A stretch of DNA of 64,000 bases from Candidatus Peregrinibacteria bacterium GW2011_GWC2_39_14 (GCA_000993595.1 LBWJ01000012.1:16327-80326), one strand, 5' to 3'; counted from the first letter of the stretch, positions 18,053 to 27,381 are shown. Notes: generated by a model from the sequence alone, not told the origin. Made by a program: numbers and translations.

Positions 18053-19318
18053 ATGGATAAAGGAAAAACGTTTGAAGTTTGCAGTTTGTCGCTTGCCGAT
18101 CAAGGAAAATTAAATGCTGATTTTGCACGACAAAACATGGGATCGCTCATGAAAATAAAAGAAAGATTTGCGAAAGAAAGACCTTTGGAAGGCCTTAAAA
18201 TCGGCATGGCTTTGCATGTTACAAAAGAAACCGCGATGCTTGTTGAAACTTTACAAGCCGGTGGCGCGAAAATTTTTATAACCGGCTGCAATCCCCTTTC
18301 AACACAAGACGATGTCGCGGCATATTTAGCTAAAGAAGGCGTAAATGTCTATGCGTATAAAGGCGAAACGCGTGAAGATTATTATCGATATTTGGGATAT
18401 GTAATTGAAGGAGAGCCGGATATTACAATTGACGATGGGTGTGACTTGGTAAGTGAAATTCATAAAAATCATAAAGAACTTTTGCCAAAATTGATTGGCG
18501 GAACAGAAGAAACTACAACGGGCGTTATAAGGCTTCGCGCAATGGAACGCGACAAAGCTCTTGAGTATCCTGTTGTTGCGGTGAATGACAATAAAACAAA
18601 ACATTTGGTTGATAATTATTATGGAACCGGACAATCGACTTTGGATGGAATAATTCGCGCTTCAAATATTTTGTTTGCGGGAAAAACAGTTGTTATTGTC
18701 GGATATGGAGATTGCGGAAAGGGCGCAAGCATGCGCGCAAAAGGACTTGGCGCAAATGTTGTTGTTTGCGAAGTCGACCATTTTAAAGCTCTGCAAGCTT
18801 ATTTTGACGGATTCCGTGTGATGAAAATGGAAGACGCGTGCAAGCTCGGCGATATTTTTATAACTGTTACAGGCGATATTCATGTGATAGCAAAAGAGCA
18901 CTTTTCAGAGATGAAAAACGGTGCAATCATGGCTAACTCCGGACATTTTGACTGCGAAATAGATATTAAAGAATTGGAAAAAGCCGCAACAAAAAAATGC
19001 AGAATCAGACCTTATCTTGATGAATATACTTTGAAAAACGGACGCGTGATTTACCTCGCGGGCGAAGGAAGGCTTATCAATTTGGCGGCCGCAGAAGGCC
19101 ATCCAAGCGAAGTTATGGGACTTAGTTTTTGCGGACAAGCTCTCGCGTGTGAATTTTTAGCAAAGAATCGAGGCAAATTAGAAAGCAAAGTTCATACACT
19201 GCCTGTTTCAATCGATGACGATATTGCAAAAATCGCACTTGCTTCTTTTGATGTAAAAATAGATAAATTGACTGCGGAACAGGTTAAGTATTTAAATTCG
19301 TGGGAAGAGGGAACGTGA
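18053..19318 (+). CDS. ahcY: Adenosylhomocysteinase (SAH hydrolase)
   Basis: Cleaves S-adenosylhomocysteine to homocysteine and adenosine. The NAD-binding motif is VVIVGYGDCGKGASMRAKGLG; the substrate and active-site region includes NDNKTKHLVDNYYGTGQS and NSGHFDCEID. At 421 residues it is the short form, ending in KYLNSWEEGT. It is the last gene of the eno-to-ahcY run and is followed by a terminator. The TGA stop lies within a degenerate copy of the GGGGACGGAGGCAATTTT repeat. Confidence 0.96.
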   Translation: MDKGKTFEVCSLSLADQGKLNADFARQNMGSLMKIKERFAKERPLEGLKIGMALHVTKETAMLVETLQAGGAKIFITGCNPLSTQDDVAAYLAKEGVNVYAYKGETREDYYRYLGYVIEGEPDITIDDGCDLVSEIHKNHKELLPKLIGGTEETTTGVIRLRAMERDKALEYPVVAVNDNKTKHLVDNYYGTGQSTLDGIIRASNILFAGKTVVIVGYGDCGKGASMRAKGLGANVVVCEVDHFKALQAYFDGFRVMKMEDACKLGDIFITVTGDIHVIAKEHFSEMKNGAIMANSGHFDCEIDIKELEKAATKKCRIRPYLDEYTLKNGRVIYLAGEGRLINLAAAEGHPSEVMGLSFCGQALACEFLAKNRGKLESKVHTLPVSIDDDIAKIALASFDVKIDKLTAEQVKYLNSWEEGT

Positions 19319-19329
19319 CGGAGCAATTT
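19317..19329 (+). repeat. Degenerate GGGGACGGAGGCAATTTT copy at the ahcY stop
   Basis: GACGGAGCAATTT overlaps the ahcY TGA and runs straight into the AT-rich element at 19321-19380, which suggests that the two repeat types can form one composite unit. Confidence 0.45.
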
Positions 19330-19380
19330 ACAAGATACAAGAATCAATTTACATTCAATTTTCAAGTTTCAATTTTTAAA
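19321..19380. repeat. AT-rich dispersed element, copy 3
   Basis: A run of CAATTT/TTTCAA words including TTTACATTCAATTTT, also present at 33537-33600. Confidence 0.4.
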
Positions 19381-19407
19381 AAAGCCCCGAATTTTCTTCG
19401 AGGCTTT
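19381..19407 (+). terminator. Terminator hairpin between convergent genes
   Basis: AAAGCC...GGCTTT with inner CGAA / TTCG pairing and an A-rich side that gives a T run on the minus strand. It serves ahcY and possibly the convergent gene at 19433. Confidence 0.7.
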
Positions 19408-19432
19408 GTAAATTTCGTAAATTAATTATTGG

Positions 19433-19978
19433 TTATTTGACTTCAAGTTCTCCAACAGCCGTAACTTTGAAATCATATTTCGTTGTTGGTGGAAGCATAT
19501 CCGGATTAACCAACTGAACAATCAAATATTTATATGATTTTGCAGGAACAACAACGTTCACGTTCAATTTGAATTCGAGTGAACCGTTTTGCTCTGTTTG
19601 GCCAATTACAGAAAGATAATCTTCTGAATTTGCTTCTGAGATAATAAGTTTATAATCGGCGCCTTTCGCATAAGCTCCACCGTCTTCCAATTTCAAAGAA
19701 GAAAATGAAACAGGCAAGCCGTTTGCGTTCGTAATTTTGACCCTTCCGACCTCTTGAGGCGCCGGAGTGACACTTTCTATCGTCACGGATTTAACAGTGC
19801 TTCCTGAGCTAAATAAAAGGCCTTTAAGAAGTCCTTTTTCTCCAGCCATAACAAGCCCTGCAATTAATACAACTGCGGCAAGCATAGCAATCAGAAATTT
19901 CTTACTCTTGTAGTAAGCATATCTTTCAGGATGCTGATGCTCAACAACGTGAGCATGATGATGCGTAGAATGTTCCAT
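19433..19978 (-). CDS. Membrane-anchored small protein with S-layer-like beta module
   Basis: A 181-residue protein. A His-rich cytoplasmic start (MEHSTHHHAHVVEHQH) is followed by one membrane helix (residues about 30-50, LIAMLAAVVLIAGLVMAG) and an outside beta domain. The domain opens with VGRVKITNANG and later has YKYLIVQLV. This resembles the last module of the SLH protein next door (VGRFKVTNNG and YRYLTVYIG), so it may be a partner or a relative. I chose the ATG at 19978, since a TATAAT lies about 30 bases upstream; a longer frame to 20038 starts before that -10. Confidence 0.65.
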   Translation of the reverse strand: MEHSTHHHAHVVEHQHPERYAYYKSKKFLIAMLAAVVLIAGLVMAGEKGLLKGLLFSSGSTVKSVTIESVTPAPQEVGRVKITNANGLPVSFSSLKLEDGGAYAKGADYKLIISEANSEDYLSVIGQTEQNGSLEFKLNVNVVVPAKSYKYLIVQLVNPDMLPPTTKYDFKVTAVGELEVK

Positions 19979-20088
19979 TTTTATTTTTGTTATTTGTTTT
20001 ATTATTAAAATTATACCAGAATTTAGGTCAAAAGTCAAAGCTAAAAGCTTAGCTTGAAGCTTGGGATTTGTTTCGAACTATAGCGCTA

Positions 20089-20235
20089 TCAACGCTTTTT
20101 AAGTCCAAAATGTTTACCGAATTTAAAGGCTGACTCCAGCCAATCAAGCCTGGCCCTCGTGCTCGCTTTCTTCCAAATTTTTAAGGTTTCAATGTCAATA
20201 TCCGACTTATCCCTAATTTTTAAACATTTTTTCAT
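20089..20235 (-). CDS. Small partner protein of the nucleotidyltransferase, 48 residues
   Basis: A 48-residue frame whose ATG overlaps the TGA of the nucleotidyltransferase gene by four bases (ATGA). The product is basic and helical, with the core KKASTRARLDWLESAFKF. Similar short helical proteins with a W-LE-A core are often found next to such nucleotidyltransferases, which is my recollection and not a search result. The overlap makes translational coupling likely. A toxin-antitoxin type pair is a reasonable hypothesis. Confidence 0.6.
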   Translation of the reverse strand: MKKCLKIRDKSDIDIETLKIWKKASTRARLDWLESAFKFGKHFGLKKR

Positions 20236-20720
20236 AATTGACTTAGATGTTTAAGAACCTGCAAATCATCTTCATCTTTCGATCTACCGGTTTTCTTTTT
20301 CATTTGAATCAAGTCTCCAAGTGAAACGACCGGTATTTTAACGCCCGAAAATTCCTTCATTAACTTTTTTCCATAAAATTGTTCGAACTTTAATGATTCC
20401 TCTATAACAACGTCTATTTGCAAAAGCTCGTGCTCGGGAGGATTAAAAGTAAAAGCTTTAAAACTTTTCTCTTTAACCCATTTTTTAACCTGCTCACCAT
20501 CGCTCAAATTCATTATAGATACAGGCAATCTCTCGCTATATCCAAGCTTTTTCATAACGACATCAACTCTACTCAAGTTCTCCTTGTTAAGAAAAAGCAA
20601 AACATCAAGATCTCCTGTAAATCTTGGATATCCATGTAAATTTACCGCGACACCGCCAATAACTAGATATTTGACCTTGGCGTCATTGAAGGCTTTAAAT
20701 ATTTTGACAAACATATTCAT
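20232..20720 (-). CDS. Nucleotidyltransferase, AbiEii/DUF6036-like
   Basis: A 162-residue nucleotidyltransferase: VKYLVIGGVAVNLHGYPRF followed by TGDLDVLL, the GG-x-A ... D-x-D metal-binding motif, and the C-terminal SLGDLIQMKKKTGRSKDEDD typical of this group. Related proteins act in AbiE-like toxin systems or as unknown housekeeping enzymes. It forms a two-gene unit with the overlapping 48-residue gene. It lies between the SLH gene terminator and the small S-layer-like gene. Confidence 0.8.
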   Translation of the reverse strand: MNMFVKIFKAFNDAKVKYLVIGGVAVNLHGYPRFTGDLDVLLFLNKENLSRVDVVMKKLGYSERLPVSIMNLSDGEQVKKWVKEKSFKAFTFNPPEHELLQIDVVIEESLKFEQFYGKKLMKEFSGVKIPVVSLGDLIQMKKKTGRSKDEDDLQVLKHLSQL

Positions 20721-20744
20721 GCCTGAATTTTATCACATTTACAT

Positions 20745-20775
20745 AAAAAAGCCCCGCGTTTCCGCGGGGCTTTTT
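20745..20775 (-). terminator. Strong terminator after the SLH gene
   Basis: GCCCCGCG, TTTC and CGCGGGGC form a long GC stem with A on one side and T on the other, so it is effective on the minus strand behind the SLH gene and could also work in the other direction. Confidence 0.9.
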
Positions 20776-20811
20776 GCTAATTTCTCTTAATCAGAGTATC
20801 GAGCTAACCAA

Positions 20812-23800
20812 TTATTTCTTTGTGATTGTGCCGAGAACTGGTTTGCCGTCAACGTAGAGACCTGTAGATGTATCGCCGAGATCATTGTCGTTGGCTGGAT
20901 TTCCTGAATAGCCAAGACCTGATTCTGCAACGCTATATTTAAGATCTCCAAGTGATGCGATGGAAAGATTCCAGCTATCACCTGCTGTAAGACCCGTAAC
21001 AACTGAGCCAATATATACCGTGAGGTATCTATATGCTCCACCGTTGATTGTTACATCTGTTGCGCCTGCTCCGAATGCAACTGAGTTGACTGTTTCATTC
21101 GCTAAGACCGTTCCATTGTAGTTATTTGAGTTTTCGTTTGAAGCATACAAATCGTATGTATCAAGCGTACCTGAATCCGATCCATTGTTTGTGAATGTAA
21201 CGTCTGTCAATGTGATCTGTGCAGATCCATTGTTTGTTACCTTGAAGCGACCAACAGCTGTACCAGCTGCGACTGTTTGTTCAACAGTTGAACCTGCTGA
21301 TGGAGTGTCTGCTGATGTTACAACTGTGAATGGAGCAATATAAGACTTGACTGATGATGGAGATGCTGTACCTGATTTATCTCCCGCGCCAAGTGTTGTA
21401 TTTGTTGCTGCACCCTTTGCTACGAAGTCTGTATCAACGTCTGCGACGCTGAAGTAGAAATCATCACCAAGGTTTGCAATACCTTCTCCACCTACGTCTG
21501 CTTTAACATAAACTGTAACAGGGCTTGATGGATCAACCGGTGCTGGAAGCAAGTTTTCTGAAACTGTCCATGTGTATGTACAAACGTTTGCTGCGCATGA
21601 AGAGAATTGTGCCGCTGTAGCAAATGGCGTTGTATCTGTGCCTCTATAAAGAGCAATATTTCTAACATCATTCTGGTTCAAAGCTGTACCTGTCGCTGTG
21701 ATTTTGAATGATGTAACTTTGATTGCTTCATATTGAGCTGTAAGTCTGAATGCCAAATATGTGCCATTTGTTGCACCAAGTGTAACTAACTGATTCTGTG
21801 CAGGTGTGGCATTTGTACCGGAAACGAGCGACATTGTAAGCGCACCGTTTGTCGTGACTGCCATTGCCTGACCTGAACCAGCTTCATCAAGGTTTGCACC
21901 TGTGATTGAGTTACCTGTTGTTGCACCAACTGCTGTAATGTGTGCATCCGTTGCTGCAATGTTGAACGTGTGTGATGTTCCTGTTGCAGAAACGATATCA
22001 CCCTTCAATGTCAAAACAACCGGTGTTGTTTTTGTGACAAGAAGTGATTGTGTGAAGTTGAATGCAACTGTTGCTGCATTTGTTGAAGTGCTTGAAGATG
22101 TTGGAAGAGCATTTCCTGCTGCATCGTACATCTGCAAGTTTGTAACGCCTGAATAATCTGAACCTGCGCCCAATGTGTCCGTGACTGTCAAAGATGAAAC
22201 TTTGACATCTTCACCTGAGTTTTGTGCGTTCAATTCAAATTTTGCGAATACAAAGTTGTTTGAACCTGGAACTGCTGATGCTGCGACTGGTGTTGAAAGA
22301 GTCGTGACATCAAGGTGTCCTGATTTTACAGCTGTAAGATCGTTTGTGATCACTCTCTTGACGAGAATGACGTCAGCTGCATTTACAAAGTATGCATCTG
22401 AGCTAGTTGCGCTTGATGATACTGAGACTTCAAATGTTAAATATGCTGTTTTTCCTGCTTTGATTGTAGGATATGTTGAAAGTGTTTCTGTCTGTACAGT
22501 ACCATCGTCTACATAATCAGACGCAGGAGCACTGAAGACTGTTGCACCATCGACTTTGACATAAACTGTTCCTGTCAAATCAACTGAGCTTGTATTTTGA
22601 TCCAAGCCAAAGCTGATCTGGCGAAGTTCCATGTCTTCTCCATTTGGTTTCATATAGTACTTAGCAAGAACAACGTTCGTTGTACCAGGTGTGACTGCTG
22701 TTGAAGGAGATGTGACATCTCTTCCGAACGTCAATGAACCTGAACCGATTGTTACCTTGTTATATACAGTTGTTGAATTACCAATTGGGAATGCTGTGTC
22801 GTTTGAGCCGGCAATTGCAAGCAAGCTTGCTTTTGTTTGAGCTCCTGTAACGGTTACATCGTAATCGTTATAGACAACGAACTGGATTGTTTTTGTAGCA
22901 CCATTTACGATTTTCGCTCTGACTGTGAACGTCTTCTTTTGTCCTTTTGCAAGGAGGTAAGGAGCTGCTGACAAGTCAAATGTGACGTATTGGCCATTGG
23001 CGTTTACAGTTGAAAGAACTGTTCCGTCTTGTGAGACCAATTGAACGTCTGCGTAATCTGTAGATGAAGCGTTTCCATAGTTATAAAGTGTAAGGCTTGC
23101 AAGCTTTACATCTTCTTTGCTTGATGTTTCTTGAAGGCTGAATTTTGCAATTTCTTGCTCGTCAGCATCATTGACATTCAATGTGACACCTGAAGCATTT
23201 AAAGCTTCTTCATCGAGTGTAACTGAACCCAATGAGTTCGAACCATCAACGATACCGAATGTGGCACCTGTTAATGGGAATACTGCGTCAACTGTTGCTG
23301 CTGTTGATGTAACATCTGTAGCTGCGACTAAGCCGAAGGAAACAGTTGTGGCTGTTGCTCCTGCTGTTGAGCTAAGATTGATTTTTACTGTAACTGTTTC
23401 TGTTGTACCACCTTTAACAGTGATTGGTTCTGCGGCAAACATTAAGTTTGCTTGACCTTCTGCTGATAAAGTTGAGATAACATTGCCGTGTCTTTTTCCG
23501 GCTGAATCCCAGACGCTTATGCCTGAGACGTTGCTGTTTGCAACGTATCCGCCTTTTGAAAGCATAAGACCTTTGATGACTACATCTGTTCCAGCTGGTG
23601 CTGTGAAGTCAAATGCAGCAACATTGTTGTACGCTGATCCGTCTGGAAGATTTGTTGGGGCTGGTGAAGCAGCTGATAAAGCTACTGTCAATGAACCAAC
23701 TCCTGAAACTGGAGGAACAACTCCTCCTCTTGCAACTGGTGATTGTGCTAAGACAACCATTTTTGCAACCTGTGCTCTCTGGAGCAAGTCAGCTGGTTTG

Positions 23801-24372
23801 AAAACACCTGCTGAAACACCATCTACAACTGACCAGTTGTAGCATGTTTCGACAAATGAGTAGAACCATTCTCCAGATTTAACATCTGTGAAATGAGGTC
23901 CACCGGCTGTGCTTGTCTGAAGCTCTAATGCGTTAACCAAAACTTTCGAAGCTTCAGCGCGGTTTAATGTTGATTCAGGGCGATAAAGACCTGTACCACC
24001 ATCACCGTTGATGAAACCGTGTGCTTTGGCTGTTTCAACGTATTTATAGAATGCATGTGTCGTTGGAACATCTTTGAAAGATGCTGTTGCAGGATTCACG
24101 AGATCTTTGTCTGTGAAACCGGCTGCCAAGACAATGTATTTTGCCATTTCTGCGCGGCTGACCGCTACAGTTGGGCCGAAAAACTCCTTTGAACCATCTA
24201 CGATGCCATCCTCAACAAGCTGGTTCACATATGTGTAGAACCAATCGCCGCTATTCACATCTTTGAATGCAGCACTTGCTGTGGACACCACCACGAAGCT
24301 CAGAAGGATTGCAACTACGCTAAGACCGGCAACGGCCTTGCGAAGCATGCGCAAACCAACAGGGATATCCAT
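20812..24372 (-). CDS. Large secreted surface protein with three SLH domains (probable S-layer protein)
   Basis: A 1186-residue protein. The signal peptide covers residues about 1-35 and ends at VVSTASAA. Three SLH domains follow to about residue 215, each starting FKDV or FTDV plus W/F-Y and containing RAE or RAQ. The rest is Ala, Thr, Ser and Val-rich, in several repeated beta modules of about 100-150 residues, with recurring elements such as VVLAKYYM, FVFAKFEL, EIAKFSL and VGRFKVTN. SLH domains bind secondary cell-wall polymers, so the protein is probably the S-layer subunit or a major surface protein. A strong terminator and long upstream region suit a highly expressed single gene. Confidence 0.88.
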   Translation of the reverse strand: MDIPVGLRMLRKAVAGLSVVAILLSFVVVSTASAAFKDVNSGDWFYTYVNQLVEDGIVDGSKEFFGPTVAVSRAEMAKYIVLAAGFTDKDLVNPATASFKDVPTTHAFYKYVETAKAHGFINGDGGTGLYRPESTLNRAEASKVLVNALELQTSTAGGPHFTDVKSGEWFYSFVETCYNWSVVDGVSAGVFKPADLLQRAQVAKMVVLAQSPVARGGVVPPVSGVGSLTVALSAASPAPTNLPDGSAYNNVAAFDFTAPAGTDVVIKGLMLSKGGYVANSNVSGISVWDSAGKRHGNVISTLSAEGQANLMFAAEPITVKGGTTETVTVKINLSSTAGATATTVSFGLVAATDVTSTAATVDAVFPLTGATFGIVDGSNSLGSVTLDEEALNASGVTLNVNDADEQEIAKFSLQETSSKEDVKLASLTLYNYGNASSTDYADVQLVSQDGTVLSTVNANGQYVTFDLSAAPYLLAKGQKKTFTVRAKIVNGATKTIQFVVYNDYDVTVTGAQTKASLLAIAGSNDTAFPIGNSTTVYNKVTIGSGSLTFGRDVTSPSTAVTPGTTNVVLAKYYMKPNGEDMELRQISFGLDQNTSSVDLTGTVYVKVDGATVFSAPASDYVDDGTVQTETLSTYPTIKAGKTAYLTFEVSVSSSATSSDAYFVNAADVILVKRVITNDLTAVKSGHLDVTTLSTPVAASAVPGSNNFVFAKFELNAQNSGEDVKVSSLTVTDTLGAGSDYSGVTNLQMYDAAGNALPTSSSTSTNAATVAFNFTQSLLVTKTTPVVLTLKGDIVSATGTSHTFNIAATDAHITAVGATTGNSITGANLDEAGSGQAMAVTTNGALTMSLVSGTNATPAQNQLVTLGATNGTYLAFRLTAQYEAIKVTSFKITATGTALNQNDVRNIALYRGTDTTPFATAAQFSSCAANVCTYTWTVSENLLPAPVDPSSPVTVYVKADVGGEGIANLGDDFYFSVADVDTDFVAKGAATNTTLGAGDKSGTASPSSVKSYIAPFTVVTSADTPSAGSTVEQTVAAGTAVGRFKVTNNGSAQITLTDVTFTNNGSDSGTLDTYDLYASNENSNNYNGTVLANETVNSVAFGAGATDVTINGGAYRYLTVYIGSVVTGLTAGDSWNLSIASLGDLKYSVAESGLGYSGNPANDNDLGDTSTGLYVDGKPVLGTITKK

Positions 24373-24939
24373 GTAGAATAAGGTTAAAAAATAATAAATA
24401 AAGTAAGAACTTATATATAAAAAGTTTCGTCGGACAACCTGAAGCTGTTGAGCTTTTTGATGTATCCGATAAAACCATAGTTATAGTTTTTGTCAATCAT
24501 AACTTGTACTACTTTTCGTTTGTTTTGCCTAATTTTCAAAGTACTTCATTATAGTAGCCCTTCCTATATATAAAATAAGAAAGGGAATTTTTGTGATTTG
24601 TAAGCCTAATTTTCGTTGTTTCTATGGTACTTCAACAGTTCGCGGATATTGTAGCCAAAGCTCATCTGTAAGTCAATAACAAGTGATCTGGGTCTGATCT
24701 CGTTTTACCTGGTTTGGAAATGACTTGTGATGAATTTCGGCTTCACATCTAGAAACTACGAATATGTCAAAATGTTTCACTAAATCAGGTGACAAGCTAA
24801 GAGGATATGTTGTAAATGTATGATAATGGCAAAAATAGTAAAAATTAGGAGTTGCGAATACCTGAATGTATGGCGATATAAAATGGGTCTTGTACCACCG
24901 CCCAAGCTCCGCTATAATACGTTTTGCATTCAAAAATAT
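24373..24939. other. 567-base gap upstream of the SLH gene
   Basis: Holds the upstream region of the SLH gene on the minus strand (a TTGACA at about 24495-24500 with TATATA-like sequences nearer the start, so leader length is uncertain) and the tRNA-Glu promoter at the right end. A short inverted repeat AAGCT-GTTG-AGCTT lies near 24440-24455. I see no convincing gene: the one open frame, on the minus strand at 24673-24933, runs across the tRNA promoter. Confidence 0.5.
24890..24918 (+). promoter_or_regulatory. tRNA-Glu promoter
   Basis: TTGTAC (24890-24895), 17 bases, TATAAT (24913-24918). RNA would start about 15 bases before the tRNA. Confidence 0.75.
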
Positions 24940-25014
24940 GCCGCGTTCGTCTAGCGGTTAGGACATCACCTTCTCAAGGTGAGTACATGGGTTCGATTCC
25001 CGTACGCGGTACCA
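24940..25014 (+). tRNA. tRNA-Glu (CTC anticodon)
   Basis: Cloverleaf with acceptor GCCGCGT / ACGCGGT, anticodon stem TCACC / GGTGA and loop TTCTCAA giving CTC (Glu, codon GAG). The T arm contains GGTTCGATTCC. The CCA is encoded at 25012-25014. Confidence 0.93.
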
Positions 25015-25016
25015 CA

Positions 25017-25076
25017 GAGCAATAGCGAAGCGGTTGCTCCATATAAATAAAAGGTTTTGCGTAGCAAAACACCTTT
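25017..25076 (+). terminator. Two hairpins behind tRNA-Glu
   Basis: GAGCAA / TTGCTC (25017-25039) and a longer stem AAAGG-TTTTGC / GCAAAA-CA-CCTTT (25050-25076). No long T tract follows. The loop of the first contains ATAGCGAAG, which recalls the AATAGCGAG word behind the other two tRNA genes. Confidence 0.45.
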
Positions 25077-25089
25077 AAAGTGAAATCAC

Positions 25090-25236
25090 ATGACTTCTTC
25101 ACAAGCCAAGACAAGCTCTATTAAAAAAGGAAATATATTTAATGTCAACCGAGACAATAAAGGCAAAGGCATTAACGTTGATGATTTAATATTAGCCTTA
25201 AATAAAGACAAATCGGTTGCGAAATTGAAATCATAG
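25090..25236 (+). CDS. Small hypothetical protein, 48 residues
   Basis: A short frame between tRNA-Glu and dnaJ. The product is polar and basic (MTSSQAKTSSIKKGN ...) and ends with a possible short helix, VDDLILALNKDKSVAKL. No family is recognised. It lies 38 bases before dnaJ in the same direction. Coding potential is uncertain because it is so short, and no Shine-Dalgarno sequence is present. Confidence 0.35.
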   Translation: MTSSQAKTSSIKKGNIFNVNRDNKGKGINVDDLILALNKDKSVAKLKS

Positions 25237-25274
25237 ATATAGATTATCGAGGCAACGTTTATTAAGATTTAATT

Positions 25275-26432
25275 ATGCCAAAAGACTTTTACGAAACACT
25301 TGGAGTTCAAAAATCCGCTACAGAGCAGGAGATTAAGCGCGCGTACAGAAAAATGGCCATGAAATGGCATCCTGATAAGCATAAGGGCGATAAAGGAGCT
25401 GAGGAAAAGTTCAAAGAAATAAATCAGGCTTATGAGGTCGTCTCTGATCCGAAAAAACGCCAAACTTATGACCAATATGGCAGTATGCCCGGATATAACC
25501 CAAATTCAACCGGTGGAACTTCCGGAACGGGTTTTGGAGGCGCTGATGGATTCTCGCAAGGCGGATTCGGTGGTGGAGGATTTGATTTCTCAGGATTTTC
25601 CGGAGAAGGATTTTCTGACATTTTTGAAACGTTTTTTGGAGGAGGAAATAGACGCGGGAGATCAAGAAAAGGCCCAAGACGCGGCAGTGATATAGAAGCA
25701 ACAATCAGCATAACATTTGAAGAAGCGGCTTTTGGTACGGAAAAAGAGCTTGAAATAACCAAAATCGGGAAATGCGATGCTTGTAATGGGAATGGGGCTG
25801 AACCTGGGACTCCAATAATTACTTGTGACGAGTGTAATGGCACAGGTGAAGTTCGAACTGTACGCAATACAATTCTTGGACAAATCGCAACGTCAAAAAC
25901 GTGTGACAAATGCCAAGGTGAAGGCAAAACACCGAAGGCACCGTGTAAGAGATGCAATGGAGCCGGACGAATGCGTGTGGTTGAGCACGTCAAAATCAGA
26001 ATTCCGGCGGGCGTTGATAATGGCACAACAATAAAGCTTTCCGGAAAAGGCGAAGCGGGTACAAAAGGTGGAGATTTTGGGGATTTATATACAACAATGC
26101 GTGTTTCACAAAGTAAAAAATTCAATAGAGAAGGATTTGATATAAATACCGAAAAGAAGATTGGTATCGCGCAGGCAGTCCTTGGAAGCGAAGTTGATAT
26201 TGAAACACTTTATGGCTTGATTAAGCTTAAAATCCCTGCGGGAACACAAAGTGGAAAAGTTTTCAGACTTAAAGAATACGGAGTAAAAAAATTGAATGAT
26301 AATGAACGCGGCGATCATTTTGTCACTGTTATCGTTGATATTCCAAATAAACTTTCTAAGCGCGAACGTGAGCTTTATAACGAACTTGCAAAAGAAACCG
26401 GCGTAAAGGTTGGCGATAAAGGATGGTTCTAA
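25275..26432 (+). CDS. dnaJ: Chaperone protein DnaJ
   Basis: Hsp70 co-chaperone that stimulates DnaK ATPase and delivers clients. The J domain is at residues 1-70 with HPD in [17 protein letters not shown] Gly/Phe-rich linker runs to about residue 135. Four CxxCxGxG zinc repeats follow: [24 protein letters not shown] and CKRCNGAG. The C-terminal substrate domains complete a 385-residue type I DnaJ. No dnaK or grpE is near. Confidence 0.97.
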   Translation: MPKDFYETLGVQKSATEQEIKRAYRKMAMKWHPDKHKGDKGAEEKFKEINQAYEVVSDPKKRQTYDQYGSMPGYNPNSTGGTSGTGFGGADGFSQGGFGGGGFDFSGFSGEGFSDIFETFFGGGNRRGRSRKGPRRGSDIEATISITFEEAAFGTEKELEITKIGKCDACNGNGAEPGTPIITCDECNGTGEVRTVRNTILGQIATSKTCDKCQGEGKTPKAPCKRCNGAGRMRVVEHVKIRIPAGVDNGTTIKLSGKGEAGTKGGDFGDLYTTMRVSQSKKFNREGFDINTEKKIGIAQAVLGSEVDIETLYGLIKLKIPAGTQSGKVFRLKEYGVKKLNDNERGDHFVTVIVDIPNKLSKRERELYNELAKETGVKVGDKGWF

Positions 26433-26503
26433 TTCCTGACGCGCGAACATTTGCAAAGTTCACGCAATTGCAGTACCATTGATAAAGATTTACCCTCCTC
26501 ATT

Positions 26504-27082
26504 ATGAATATAGCCTTGTCATGGGATTTATTTATTGTCGCGTTCTTTGCGATAATCATTGCGTATAGTTTTATTATTGGAAAAAATAATACTGTAAAAA
26601 TTATTCTTGGAACTTATGTTGCTGCACTTTCCGCTGATGCGGCAGGCAATCTTTTTGCTGCTTACTTCAGCCACTCTGCAGCATTTATAAAATTATTACA
26701 TACGGCATCACCCGGGAGCGGACCGGATAGCTCTGCTGCAATGGTGAAATTACTTTTGTTCGTTATCGTCGTCATTGTCATGTCGGTTCGAGGTGGATTT
26801 ACGGTTAATTCCGACATTGGAAAGTCAACAACGTCGCGATTGGTGATGACCGGATTTTTTGGATTCTTGAGCGCGGGATTAATTATTGGCACTGTTCTTA
26901 TGTATGTTTCCGGATTAAGCTTTATTGCTGGAGCAGCGAGCGCGGACAAAATCTCAATTACCTCATTTACAGGCCAATCCCCACTTGTTCAAACTTTGAT
27001 AAATTTTTATAATTATTGGTTCTTATTGCCGGCGCTGGCTTTGATTTTTGGGGGAATTTTGGCTGGACGCGAAGGAGATTAA
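26504..27082 (+). CDS. Membrane protein of unknown function
   Basis: A 192-residue protein with four or five predicted membrane helices (residues about 5-28, 33-52, 80-98, 115-140 and 170-188). Conserved polar residues that would give a function are not apparent. A loose likeness to CvpA-type proteins (helix spacing and a Gly/Ala-rich core) is possible but weak. It follows dnaJ by 71 bases in the same direction and ends before the tRNA-Lys region. Confidence 0.6.
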   Translation: MNIALSWDLFIVAFFAIIIAYSFIIGKNNTVKIILGTYVAALSADAAGNLFAAYFSHSAAFIKLLHTASPGSGPDSSAAMVKLLLFVIVVIVMSVRGGFTVNSDIGKSTTSRLVMTGFFGFLSAGLIIGTVLMYVSGLSFIAGAASADKISITSFTGQSPLVQTLINFYNYWFLLPALALIFGGILAGREGD

Positions 27083-27173
27083 TAGCAAATTTCTAAGTGC
27101 GCTAAGTCTCTAATTTCTAAATATGCTAAACGCTTTAAACGCTTTTGCTCCTGTTGCATTTTGCGTTTTTAAA

Positions 27174-27249
27174 TCCGTATGGGAATTATATCAATCTCAT
27201 ATACTTCTTATGTAAATCTTATATATAAATGATATAAAACACATACGGA
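27174..27249. repeat. Long imperfect inverted repeat
   Basis: TCCGTATG (27174-27181) and ATATCA (27188-27193) are mirrored by TGATAT (27230-27235) and CATACGGA (27242-27249), with six-base unpaired stretches on both sides. The whole forms one symmetric interrupted stem in the gap between the membrane-protein gene and tRNA-Lys. Confidence 0.5.
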
Positions 27250-27327
27250 ATCAAAAATAGTTCTGGTCTTTGCCTCTGCGCTATTTGCGATAGGGTTTTG
27301 CTGGTCTCATTTAGCATTCTGCGTTCC

Positions 27328-27374
27328 GCGTACGCTGAATACGCGTCCGCTTCACTACGGACCGTAAAACTCGC
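27328..27374 (-). other. tRNA-trailer element, copy B (behind tRNA-Lys)
   Basis: Aligns without gaps to 12403-12449: stem GCGTACGC / GCGTCCGC (seven of eight pairs, loop TGAATAC), CACTACGGACCGT (27353-27365) and CTCGC (27370-27374). Three stem pairs differ from copy A by changes on both sides that keep pairing. The distance to the tRNA CCA is identical in both places. Confidence 0.6.
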
Positions 27375-27381
27375 TATTATT

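Noticed and set aside
24673..24933. Minus-strand open frame of 86 codons in the gap upstream of the SLH gene
   Set aside because: It starts within the tRNA-Glu promoter region and has an unstructured, Tyr/His-rich composition with no domain or upstream signal.
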